This document shows, piece after piece, positions 1 to 6,142 of a DNA stretch of 6,937 nt. Numbering within the stretch: the stretch's first letter is position 1; every line of letters begins with the position of its first letter. The position numbers were made by a program, and so were the translations under genes. This DNA is from Treponema sp. GTDB lineage: Bacteria > Spirochaetota > Spirochaetia > Treponematales > Breznakiellaceae. The notes below the pieces were generated by a model, which searched no databases, was not told where the DNA came from, and saw only the letters and a program-made list of their open reading frames with translations. The stretch is taken from the NCBI GenBank assembly GCA_031284105.1, contig JAITAN010000223.1:1-6937 (forward strand), in the 5' to 3' direction.

Positions 1-114
1 TTGCGTATCCGCCCCGTGCGCGGCAATGGAACTATAGAGAAACCGCCGGAAATGAATTGTTGGAGGGATTTTCTAAAAAGAGTGCGGGGAATCTTTCAAA
101 ACAACAACGGTTGA
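1..114 (+). CDS. Possible 3' end of a plus-strand gene entering from the left
   Basis: Reading frame 1 is open from the window edge for 37 codons and ends at TGA (112-114). Its last residues read roughly EKPPEMNCWRDFLKRVRGIFQ plus an Asn-rich tail. The stop lies only a few bases before the strong stem-loop at 118-159, which is the usual layout for a gene converging on the uxa operon. Against it, 37 open codons prove little, and frame 3 is also open here, running through the hairpin into uxaC. No family is recognisable. A real gene is possible but unproven; the sequence left of the window would decide. Confidence 0.3.
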   Translation: MRIRPVRGNGTIEKPPEMNCWRDFLKRVRGIFQNNNG

Positions 115-117
115 AGC

Positions 118-159
118 AAAAAACACATAACCCCCGCCGTTTACGGGGATTATGTGTTT
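118..159 (-). terminator. Intrinsic terminator of the uxa operon
   Basis: The arms are 121-136 and 144-159, 16 bp with one mismatch, around a 7-nt loop. On the minus strand the stem is followed by a T-tract (the A-run at 118-123 on the plus strand). It lies about 100 nt beyond the uxaC stop, where the operon transcript should end. On the plus strand the stem is followed only by a weak CATATAAC, so bidirectional action is possible but weaker. Confidence 0.85.
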
Positions 160-190
160 CATATAACAAAGTTCAAGACATTCCATGTGC

Positions 191-223
191 TCCCGTGTTA
201 TTGATATTCACCGGAACACGGGA
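191..223. repeat. Inverted repeat between uxaC and its terminator
   Basis: Perfect 9-bp arms TCCCGTGTT (191-199) and AACACGGGA (215-223) enclose a 15-nt loop. It sits 33 nt downstream of the uxaC stop and upstream of the real terminator. No T-run follows on either strand, so it is more likely a 3'-UTR hairpin (mRNA stability or processing) or a protein site than a terminator. Confidence 0.5.
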
Positions 224-255
224 ACAGTACAAAGCGGAAGCTGACGGAAGCCTTC

Positions 256-1689
256 TTACCCGAAATAGGCCAGCGCATTTTCAAATGAGATGTTTTTTAC
301 AATAGCCGAGAGCGTTTCCATATCCGCAGGATATTCGCCGTTCTCAACCCACGATCCTATTAGGTTGCAGAGGATACGCCTGAAGTACTCATGCCTCGGA
401 TAGGAGAGAAAGCTCCGCGAATCCGTAAGCATACCTACAAAGGCGGATAAAAGCCCTACATCGGCAAGCGTCTTGAGCTGCTCTTCCATGCCGTTGCGGT
501 GATCGCAGAACCACCACGCGGACCCGAGCTGCATCTTTCCCTTGACGCCTTCGCGGTTTTCCGGCTTGGAAACATTGTCTTGAAAGCCGCCCATGATGGT
601 CGCAAGCGGGTAATAATCTTTGGGGTTAAGGCTGTACAGGACGGTTTTGGGCAGCGCGCCGGCTTGTTCCATGAGATCGAGCAGTCCGGCAAGCTTTGCG
701 CTTACAGGGTGATCGTGAACCGCATCATAGCCGGTATCGGGTCCAAGCCGTTGCAGCATATGGGAATTGACGCATCTGATTGCGGCAAGGTGAAGCTGCA
801 TCACCATGGCGTGTTTCGTGTATATACGGGCAAGTTCAACCAGCACCTTTGTCTTGTACGCGTCCGCGGCCGTTTGGTCAACGGGTTGACCGGAACGGGC
901 CGCCTGAAACGCCGCTTCGATTACCGCTTCGTCCGCCGGTACAAACGGCGGGTATTCCAGCGCATGATCCGAAGCGCGGCAGCCGTGAGCGGTGAAAAAA
1001 TCCACCCTGTTTTCAAGGGCTTTAATCAGATCGGAAACCGAGTTGATCGGTACCCCGCTCACCGCAGACAACGTTTCTATATATTCGGCAAAGCCCGCTT
1101 TGTCAATATTAAGCGCCTTATCCGGTCTGAACGAGGGGATAACCCTAGTCTTTATAGTACCGATGGGCGCGGTTCCTGCCGCTATCGCCTTGTGATATTC
1201 AAGCGAATCAATGGGATCATCGGTGGTGCCGACCGTGTGAACGTTGAACTTCTCAAAGATAGCTTTGACCGATAGGCTGTCGCCCGCAAGTACGGCATTG
1301 GCTTTTTCCCAGATTGAAGGGGCGGTCTTCTCGGTGAGCGGCTCATGGATACCGAAACACCGCTGTAACTCGAGGTGCGTCCAGTGGTAAAGCGGGTTGC
1401 CGATGAGTTGCTCCACGGTTTTTGCCCATGCGATGAATTTTTCATAATCAGAAGCCCCGCCGGTGATGTAGTATTCATCGAAGCCCATTGCCCGCAGCAT
1501 ACGCCACTTGTAATGATCGCCCGCAAGCCAGAGTTCCGTAATATTCGCAAAGCGTTTGTTCTCCGCTATATGAGCCGGTATCAAATGGCAGTGAAAATCA
1601 TAAATCGGTTCGTTCTTTGCGGCCTTGTGGTACAGGGAACGGGCGGTTTCCGTTTCCAATAAAAAATCGTCATCCAGAAATAGTTTCAT
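256..1689 (-). CDS. uxaC: Glucuronate (uronate) isomerase UxaC
   Basis: Catalyses D-galacturonate to D-tagaturonate and D-glucuronate to D-fructuronate in the cytoplasm, the first step of hexuronate breakdown. The product is 477 aa, close to the usual length of about 470, and belongs to the metal-dependent (amidohydrolase-like) TIM-barrel superfamily. Visible hallmarks are the HxH metal-site motif YDFHCHL (residues 30-36), LWLAGDHYKWRMLRAMG (53-69), THLELQRCFGI (104-114), TTDDP (155-159), MQLHLAAIR (297-305), WWFCDHRNG (392-400) and MLTDSRSFLSY followed by RHEYFRRIL (420-440). The ATG is preceded by a strong AGGAGG at good spacing, and that Shine-Dalgarno overlaps the TAG stop of uxaA, suggesting translational coupling. 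It is the last gene of the uxaB-uxaA-uxaC operon. No truncation or missing motif is seen. Confidence 0.97.
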   Translation of the reverse strand: MKLFLDDDFLLETETARSLYHKAAKNEPIYDFHCHLIPAHIAENKRFANITELWLAGDHYKWRMLRAMGFDEYYITGGASDYEKFIAWAKTVEQLIGNPLYHWTHLELQRCFGIHEPLTEKTAPSIWEKANAVLAGDSLSVKAIFEKFNVHTVGTTDDPIDSLEYHKAIAAGTAPIGTIKTRVIPSFRPDKALNIDKAGFAEYIETLSAVSGVPINSVSDLIKALENRVDFFTAHGCRASDHALEYPPFVPADEAVIEAAFQAARSGQPVDQTAADAYKTKVLVELARIYTKHAMVMQLHLAAIRCVNSHMLQRLGPDTGYDAVHDHPVSAKLAGLLDLMEQAGALPKTVLYSLNPKDYYPLATIMGGFQDNVSKPENREGVKGKMQLGSAWWFCDHRNGMEEQLKTLADVGLLSAFVGMLTDSRSFLSYPRHEYFRRILCNLIGSWVENGEYPADMETLSAIVKNISFENALAYFG

Positions 1690-1698
1690 TTCTTCCTC

Positions 1699-3252
1699 CT
1701 AAAGTATAACGCCATTCTTAAAAATGGCGATTTCACGGTAATTGTTAAGCTCATTCTTCGTCAGTATTCTACCATTGATTGTGTCCAAGATCAACCGGAA
1801 TAATTCTTCCCGCAGAGAATCTGCATTTTCAAAATTTTCAAAAAGCAGCTTTCCCGCGTCAAAGTCAATCCACGCCGGCTTTTTTAGCGCCAACGGCGTA
1901 TTACTCGCGATTTTAATGGTTGGAACGGGCGCCCCTAAAGGCGTGCCGCGCCCTGTGGTAAAGAGGATCAGGTGGGCGCCCGCGGCGGTCATTGCGGTGG
2001 TTGAGACAATGTCGTTGCCCGGACCTTCCAGCAGAACAAGCCCTTTGGCGGAACGCGGCAACTGCTCCCCATAACGGTACACGCCCCGGACTATCGCCTT
2101 GCCGCCTTTTTGCACGCAGCCGCAGGATTTGTCTTCAAGGGTGCTGATACCGCCCGCCTTATTGCCCGGAGAAGGGTTTTCGTATACGGTTTGGTTATTG
2201 GCTCGAAAATAATCCTTAAAATCGTTGATAAGGCGTACCGTTTTATCGAATATCTCTGGGGTTTCACATCTATCCATGAGCATCTGTTCCGCGCCGAACA
2301 TTTCCGGTACTTCGGTAAGAATAACGGAAGCGCCCATACCGGTAAGCATATCGCACATTTGCCCGACAAGGGCGTTTGCCGTAATGCCGGACAACCCGTC
2401 CGAACCGCCGCATTTCATACCGACAACCAAAGCCGAGATAGGCGCTTTTCTCCGCTTCATCTGTTCCGCGTACGATACGAGTTCCCCAAGCAACCGTTTA
2501 CCGTCAGCAATCTCGTCTTCGCTTTCCTGCGTTACAAGAAACCGGATACGCTCCGTGTCTTCCGCATATTCACCGAGAATTTCCTTAAAACGCTCCGGCG
2601 TATTGCTTTCACAACCCAGAGAAAGCACCAGAACCGCGCCGGCGTTGGGGTGTTTCACCAGATCGGCAAGAACGGCGCAAGTTGCCTCGTGATCATCGCC
2701 CATTTGAGAACAACCATAGGGATGCGTCCACGCAAATACGCCGCCGATGTTCCGGTCCGCAAACTCGCGGTTTGCCCATGAAGCAAGCGACTCGGCCGTG
2801 CGGTTCACGCAGCCGACCGTAGGAACGATCCACACTTCGTTGCGAATGCCGATACGCCCGTCCCCGCGTTTGAATACGTCTATTTCAGGCGCGGCCGCGC
2901 TTCGCGGAGGAGGCGTGATCCGCGGCTGCGTCCAGCGGTATTCGGGCGTTTCGGCAAGCAGGGTGCGGAGGTTGTGGGTGTGGACATGCGCGCCTGCAAC
3001 TATGGCCTGCGGCGCTTTGCCGATAGGAGTCCCGTATTTGATGACTTTTTCATCACGCGCAATGTCTTTCAACGCCAGCTTGTGTCCGCTTGGAATATCG
3101 TCCGTACAGGTAATACGGATGCCGCCGATTGTAACGGTACATCCCTTTGCAAGCGGTTCAAGCGCAACCGCGACCGTATCAAGCGTGTGAATACGGATTG
3201 CCCGCGCGGCGGCGCGGATCTCTACGCGTTCCGTGTTTCCATTTTTCTCCAT
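1699..3252 (-). CDS. uxaA: Altronate dehydratase UxaA
   Basis: Dehydrates D-altronate to 2-keto-3-deoxy-D-gluconate, the third step of the galacturonate arm; the family is divalent-metal dependent. The product is 517 aa from the chosen start, slightly longer than typical (about 495). It has an N-terminal SAF-type domain ending at HVHTHN (89-94), then the long UxaA/GarD domain with GRIGIRNEVWIVPTVGCVN (132-150), THPYGCSQMGDDH (176-188), SLGCESN (211-217), GMKCGGSDGLSG (278-289), SCGC (376-379) and GRGTPLGAP (434-442). The frame extends upstream to 3333, but that would overlap uxaB by 55 bp. The ATG at 3252 has a GGAG 5-6 nt in front and lies 26 nt after the uxaB stop, so it is preferred. An out-of-frame ATG ten bases further on, from a repeated unit, dies after six codons. 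GarD (galactarate dehydratase) is a related alternative, but the neighbours fit UxaA. Confidence 0.95.
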   Translation of the reverse strand: MEKNGNTERVEIRAAARAIRIHTLDTVAVALEPLAKGCTVTIGGIRITCTDDIPSGHKLALKDIARDEKVIKYGTPIGKAPQAIVAGAHVHTHNLRTLLAETPEYRWTQPRITPPPRSAAAPEIDVFKRGDGRIGIRNEVWIVPTVGCVNRTAESLASWANREFADRNIGGVFAWTHPYGCSQMGDDHEATCAVLADLVKHPNAGAVLVLSLGCESNTPERFKEILGEYAEDTERIRFLVTQESEDEIADGKRLLGELVSYAEQMKRRKAPISALVVGMKCGGSDGLSGITANALVGQMCDMLTGMGASVILTEVPEMFGAEQMLMDRCETPEIFDKTVRLINDFKDYFRANNQTVYENPSPGNKAGGISTLEDKSCGCVQKGGKAIVRGVYRYGEQLPRSAKGLVLLEGPGNDIVSTTAMTAAGAHLILFTTGRGTPLGAPVPTIKIASNTPLALKKPAWIDFDAGKLLFENFENADSLREELFRLILDTINGRILTKNELNNYREIAIFKNGVIL

Positions 3253-3285
3253 TTTTCTCCACTCTTTTCTACTCTTTTCTACTCT
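3236..3285 (-). repeat. 10-bp tandem repeat spanning the uxaB stop and uxaA start
   Basis: Read on the minus strand, the junction consists of five consecutive 10-mers. Two are AGAGTAGAAA (3285-3276 and 3275-3266), one is the intermediate AGAGTGGAGA (3265-3256), and two are AAAATGGARA (3255-3246 and 3245-3236). The first unit contains the uxaB TAG, the third carries the GGAG Shine-Dalgarno, and the fourth holds the uxaA ATG. A unit length that is not a multiple of three means gain or loss of a unit would move the start relative to upstream elements without changing the uxaA frame downstream of its ATG. Confidence 0.75.
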
Positions 3286-4775
3286 GCCGTAACCTTCTCG
3301 ATTTCCGTTCTCATGCCGTTTCTCCAGATACATTCAAGATGGGCGGTTATTTTGTCCTCAAGGCGCGGTATGGCGCTGAGGTCTTCGCCCCACCAGTCTG
3401 TGGAGGAAAGTACCGCATGAGCGATATTCCGTGCGTTAAGCGCGGGCGCGTTAGCCGCACCGTTTTCCTTGTAGAGTGATGCAAAACGTTTTAGTTCTTC
3501 CTCGTTATCTTTTATGGGATACGCTTCTTGGGCATTGCGGCTCTTCGTGCGGCTGCCCGTCATTTCGCCGTTCAAAAGCCTGCCATTATAAAATGCAATC
3601 AGCGCGGCCAATGAGAATGTGATGATTTTGGGCAGCGTTCCCCTTTTTTGGACATACGCCTTGAGAGAGGGCAGGTTCCGCGTTTTGAATTTTGAAATTG
3701 AATTAAGGCTGATGGAAAGCAGGAGGTGTCTGATATAGGGATTGGCGAACCGTTCAAGTACGTCGTGAGCGTATCGGGTCAGTTCGGCTTCGCTTCCGTC
3801 CATAGAGGGAATAATTTCCTCAAAAATACCTTTTTTTAGGTATGTTAAGATAAGCGGATCCTTGCAGCACTCCTCCACCGTATCAAGTCCGGAGAGGAAG
3901 GCTGCCGGAACCGTCATGGTATGCGCGCCGTTTAAGATTCTCACCTTACGGGTTCGGTAAAAGCTCATATCATCGGTCCAAATAACGTTGAGTCCGGCCT
4001 TGTCAAACGGAAGCTCCGTATTGTAGGCGTGTTTTGTTTCAATGACCCATAGGTGAAAGATTTCAGCCACGTCAAGGAGGTTGTCCGTATAGCCGAGTTT
4101 TTTCCATAACGCGTCCGCTTCTTCGCTTGGATAACCCGGCACAACGCGATCAACAAGGCTATTGCAAAAATCACACGCTTCAAGCCATTTGATGAAATCC
4201 GCTCCCAGATGCCACTCGTTCGCGTACCGCTTCACGATGTCCTTTAATGCATCGCCGTTTTTTTCAATGAGTTCACAGGGGATAAATACAAGCGTTTTGT
4301 CGGATGCGCCGTGAAAATACTCGAACCGCCTGTACAAGAAGGCCGTTACCTTGCCCGGAAAGGAGCGATGAGGCCTGTCTTCGAGCCGATCCGCCGCGTT
4401 GTAGGCGATGCCGGCTTCCGTGGTATTGGAAATGACGAACCGGAGCGCGGGGTTTTCCGCCAGCTTAAGGTATTCGTCAAACTGGGAATATGGATTGACG
4501 CACCGGCTTACGGACGTAATGGAGCGGAATTCCTCGACTGTTTTTCCGTCTTGTACGCCGCGCAGAACCGTAGTATAAAGCCCGTTCTGGGCGTTCACCA
4601 CATCCCCCATACCCTTTTCCAAGGGTTGTACAACGACCACATTCCCGTTGAAATCATTTTTTTCATTAAGAATGTCGATCATCCAGTCAACAAAAGCCCG
4701 TAAGAAATTACCTTCGCCGTATTGGAGGATTTTTTCGGGTCTGTTCACACGCGCAATGCTTTCGCTAATGTTCAC
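3279..4775 (-). CDS. uxaB: Tagaturonate reductase (altronate oxidoreductase) UxaB
   Basis: NADH-dependent reduction of D-tagaturonate to D-altronate, the second step of the galacturonate arm, in the cytoplasm. The 498-aa product belongs to the mannitol-dehydrogenase family of long-chain reductases. Visible are the N-terminal QYGEGNFLRAFVDW (18-31), typical of UxaB, the conserved ISNTTEAGI (115-123), FCNSLVDRVVPG (203-214), and the catalytic-type K-x4-N-x2-H in RKVRILNGAHT (276-286; Lys277, Asn282, His285). The open frame continues upstream to a TTG at 4856, but that TTG is the -35 box of the promoter. The GTG at 4775 has AGGAG seven bases in front, and the protein then begins in register with the family, so GTG is chosen. 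First gene of the operon. Fructuronate reductase (UxuB) is a relative, but the UxaB N-terminal signature and the adjacent uxaA favour UxaB. Confidence 0.95.
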   Translation of the reverse strand: MNISESIARVNRPEKILQYGEGNFLRAFVDWMIDILNEKNDFNGNVVVVQPLEKGMGDVVNAQNGLYTTVLRGVQDGKTVEEFRSITSVSRCVNPYSQFDEYLKLAENPALRFVISNTTEAGIAYNAADRLEDRPHRSFPGKVTAFLYRRFEYFHGASDKTLVFIPCELIEKNGDALKDIVKRYANEWHLGADFIKWLEACDFCNSLVDRVVPGYPSEEADALWKKLGYTDNLLDVAEIFHLWVIETKHAYNTELPFDKAGLNVIWTDDMSFYRTRKVRILNGAHTMTVPAAFLSGLDTVEECCKDPLILTYLKKGIFEEIIPSMDGSEAELTRYAHDVLERFANPYIRHLLLSISLNSISKFKTRNLPSLKAYVQKRGTLPKIITFSLAALIAFYNGRLLNGEMTGSRTKSRNAQEAYPIKDNEEELKRFASLYKENGAANAPALNARNIAHAVLSSTDWWGEDLSAIPRLEDKITAHLECIWRNGMRTEIEKVTAE

Positions 4776-4821
4776 AATATATCTCCTTTCATAGTTTGTT
4801 GTTGTGTTCTTTTTTGCCTCT

Positions 4822-4835
4822 AGCATAATAATGCT
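4822..4835. promoter_or_regulatory. Inverted repeat over the uxa -10 region, possible operator
   Basis: AGCAT (4822-4826) and ATGCT (4831-4835) form perfect 5-bp arms around AATA. The element covers the proposed -10 box and start region of the uxaB promoter, a position where a repressor would block polymerase. Hexuronate operons are often controlled by GntR- or LacI-type repressors, but no regulator gene is in the window, and 5-bp arms can arise by chance in AT-rich DNA. Confidence 0.3.
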
Positions 4836-4856
4836 GCCGTTGTTTCTTTGTTTCAA
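4828..4856 (-). promoter_or_regulatory. Predicted sigma70-type promoter of uxaBAC
   Basis: On the minus strand, TTGAAA (4856-4851, 5 of 6 to consensus) is followed by a 17-bp spacer and CATTAT (4833-4828, 4 of 6). The predicted start near 4821 gives a leader of about 45 nt that is A-rich and ends in AGGAG before the GTG of uxaB. This is the only good match found just upstream of the operon. Confidence 0.55.
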
Positions 4857-4984
4857 GCCGCGCGCCCGCCTAAAGCGCGGCCGCGCCCCGTAAGGTTTTT
4901 AATACCATGCCGCAAGCTTGCTTGCGCCAAGCTTGCTTGCGCGACGTGGGGCGTAAAACCGGGGGTGCGGGGGATTTGCTCCCC
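4857..4984. repeat. GC-rich block of small inverted and direct repeats
   Basis: A hairpin lies directly behind the uxa -35 box, with arms GCCGCGC (4857-4863) and GCGCGGC (4875-4881). Next come two perfect tandem copies of CAAGCTTGCTTGCGC (4913-4927, 4928-4942), each containing its own near-palindrome, and then GGGGA/TCCCC arms (4970-4974, 4980-4984). The block resembles a REP-like or decayed repeat element. No coding frame in it looks like a protein. Confidence 0.6.
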
Positions 4985-5022
4985 ATGTATACGATACAAT
5001 TTCAAGGAGAAATCTTCAATAC

Positions 5023-5046
5023 CCCCGCAAAGCCGCGGGGATTTTT
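5023..5046 (+). terminator. Orphan intrinsic terminator on the plus strand
   Basis: Perfect 6-bp GC-rich arms CCCCGC (5023-5028) and GCGGGG (5035-5040) surround a 6-nt loop and are followed by ATTTTTAT, the layout of a Rho-independent terminator on the plus strand. No plus-strand gene is visible upstream, because the uxa operon runs the other way. It may end a small RNA or stop antisense transcription, or be a remnant. Confidence 0.5.
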
Positions 5047-5640
5047 ATCGGATTTTTCTGACTTGCTTTTACGAAGATTCTCAAAGAAGATGATTCTAAT
5101 GTATAACTCCGGCAACCGCGCAATGCTTATCGTTGGGTGAATACGACGAGGCCCTGCCCCTTGAACGGGCTTCCCCATCGGCTTACAATTTCCGGCTATT
5201 GACTTGAAAGTTTCCCCTCAATCGCCATGCGGAAGCATTACGTTTGTTCTCAGTAGAGCGGTGAATTACGTGCACAATGAGCCGCTCATGTATAACCGTG
5301 AGGGGGGCCGTGAAGTTTCTCAATGGGTCTCTTTTGACGAGGTATGCGCCGCGGGCGTTGGGCCGGGCGTCTGGAATCGGGCGGCCGCATTACGCAAGCG
5401 GATAACCGGAAGGGGTTATATAAAACCCGTGAGGAAGCGTTGCATGTGCCCGATGGTTCGTTGGAAGGGCAAACGGTACCATGAAAATCCGCGCCGAACA
5501 TGGGATTGCATTAGCCGTAATCAGGGGCAGGAGCCGCGAGGCGGGCGGTTTGGGCCGTATTGCCCCGCGGAGCCATGCCCGCGACCCGCCCCGCACCGCT
5601 GAAAACAGGGAAAAAATAATGAAAAAACCCAATAATTAAC
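5047..5640. other. Intergenic stretch without a convincing gene
   Basis: Open frames of 70-130 codons exist on both strands (for example about 5204-5602 plus and 5390-5632 minus). Their translations are rich in Arg, Pro, Gly and Cys with no recognisable motif and no good ribosome-binding site, as expected from GC-rich noncoding DNA. A short plus frame from ATG 5481 has no family resemblance. No tRNA, rRNA or known RNA fold was recognised. A decayed mobile element or an unrecognised structured RNA cannot be excluded. The last 35 bases (5604-5640) are A/T-rich and could serve as an UP element for the promoter at 5643. Confidence 0.5.
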
Positions 5641-5642
5641 GC

Positions 5643-5671
5643 TTGACAACTTTTACGTTCCGTGATAGAGT
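5643..5671 (+). promoter_or_regulatory. Strong sigma70 promoter with extended -10
   Basis: A consensus TTGACA (5643-5648) is followed by a 17-bp spacer and TAGAGT (5666-5671, 4 of 6). A TG one base before the -10 (5663-5664) completes an extended -10 motif. An A/T-rich stretch precedes the -35. Start of transcription is expected about seven bases after the -10, at or beside A5679, which is the first base of an ATG. The TTG beginning the long open frame at 5643 is simply this -35 box. Confidence 0.75.
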
Positions 5672-5771
5672 ATTTCACATGAACAGGGCAAAATCGTGTT
5701 TCAAAGCCGTCTCCATAATGAACGGCGCGTATTGTCTAATTTTCGTGTATTTCCCGTACGGGCGTATTAAT

Positions 5772-5784
5772 GCCCCCGTGGGGC
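5772..5784 (+). other. GC hairpin just before the poly-C tract
   Basis: Arms GCCCC (5772-5776) and GGGGC (5780-5784) with a 3-nt loop form a compact hairpin in the leader. The perfect palindrome CCCGTACGGG lies ten bases earlier (5753-5762). The G-run could instead pair with the C-tract that follows, so alternative leader structures are possible. Confidence 0.45.
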
Positions 5785-5794
5785 GCACGGTTTG

Positions 5795-5809
5795 CCCCCC
5801 CCCCCCCCC
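5795..5809 (+). repeat. Homopolymeric tract of 15 C
   Basis: Fifteen consecutive C residues lie 116 bases downstream of the predicted transcription start. Tracts of this length are prone to slipped-strand mispairing. Read from ATG 5679 they encode prolines, and the frame continues. In the two other phases a stop follows at once (TAG 5821-5823, TAA 5831-5833), so only lengths of 15 plus or minus multiples of three keep the leader frame open. A homopolymer this long is also error-prone in sequencing, so the exact count should be treated with care. Confidence 0.9.
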
Positions 5810-5872
5810 GTGCCGCCCGATAGCATCACATAAACTACATTTTATTTCTTTTCTCATACATATAGACCCGTT

Positions 5873-6050
5873 GTCTTTAGACAACGGCGCTGCGTCTTTA
5901 GACATTGCCTCGCCGTCTTTAGACAACGGCGCTGCGTCTTTAGACAATGGGGCTGCGTCTTTAGACATTGCCGCTACGTCTTTAGACATTGGCGCGCCGT
6001 CTTTAGACATTGCGGCTGCGTCTTTAGACATCGGGGTTGCGTCTTTAGAC
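5873..6050. repeat. Nine-copy 21-bp repeat array (GTCTTTAGAC core)
   Basis: The 10-mer GTCTTTAGAC occurs at 5873, 5894, 5915, 5936, 5957, 5978, 5999, 6020 and 6041, always 21 bp apart and always perfect. The core is a dyad, GTCT-TT-AGAC. The 11-bp spacers follow the pattern A-W-Y-G-S-S-G/T-C/T-T/G-N-C, with the first A, the fourth G and the last C invariant; spacers 1 and 3 are identical. The array lies between the poly-C tract and the ribosome-binding site at 6134. Possible roles are an array of binding sites on one face of the helix (21 bp is two turns), a repeated RNA element, or a heptapeptide repeat if translated. Confidence 0.95.
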
Positions 6051-6133
6051 GCGGAAGCGGGGGCTCGTAATCCTATGGTATTTGGGGGCGGAAACGCCCT
6101 TGATATAAACCGCAATACGCAAAAACGTATTGC

Positions 6134-6142
6134 AAAGGAGGT
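6134..6142 (+). promoter_or_regulatory. Near-perfect Shine-Dalgarno deciding the start at 6150
   Basis: AAAGGAGGT, seven bases before ATG 6150, is close to a full complement of the 16S rRNA 3' end. It lies inside the long open frame that begins at 5643 and strongly indicates an independent start there. Confidence 0.85.

Noticed and set aside
57..305. Plus-strand 82-aa open frame
   Set aside because: It runs through the operon terminator and the inverted repeat and ends inside uxaC on the opposite strand; no protein-like features.
499..1275. Plus-strand 258-aa open frame inside uxaC
   Set aside because: Antisense to a well-supported gene, Arg-rich and without motifs; a shadow of uxaC codon use. 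The same applies to the antisense frames over uxaA and uxaB.
3253..3333. Upstream start for uxaA at 3333
   Set aside because: It would overlap uxaB by 55 bp, encodes a repeat-derived Lys/Arg/Glu stretch with no family match, and ATG 3252 has a proper Shine-Dalgarno.
4776..4856. Upstream start for uxaB at 4856
   Set aside because: The TTG is the -35 box of the predicted promoter and the extension is unlike the family N-terminus; GTG 4775 has AGGAG at good spacing.
5271..5310. Group II intron domain V-like stretch (GAGCCG...ACCGTGAGG)
   Set aside because: Some resemblance at GAGCCG, but the tetraloop and matching 3' arm of domain V are not there, and no reverse transcriptase is nearby.
5204..5602. 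Plus-strand 132-aa open frame in the intergenic region
   Set aside because: Non-ATG start without a ribosome-binding site and composition typical of GC-rich noncoding DNA; no recognisable domain.
5873..6050. CRISPR array
   Set aside because: The repeat is only 10 bp, spacers are 11 bp and similar to each other, and no cas gene is present; period and spacer similarity do not fit CRISPR.
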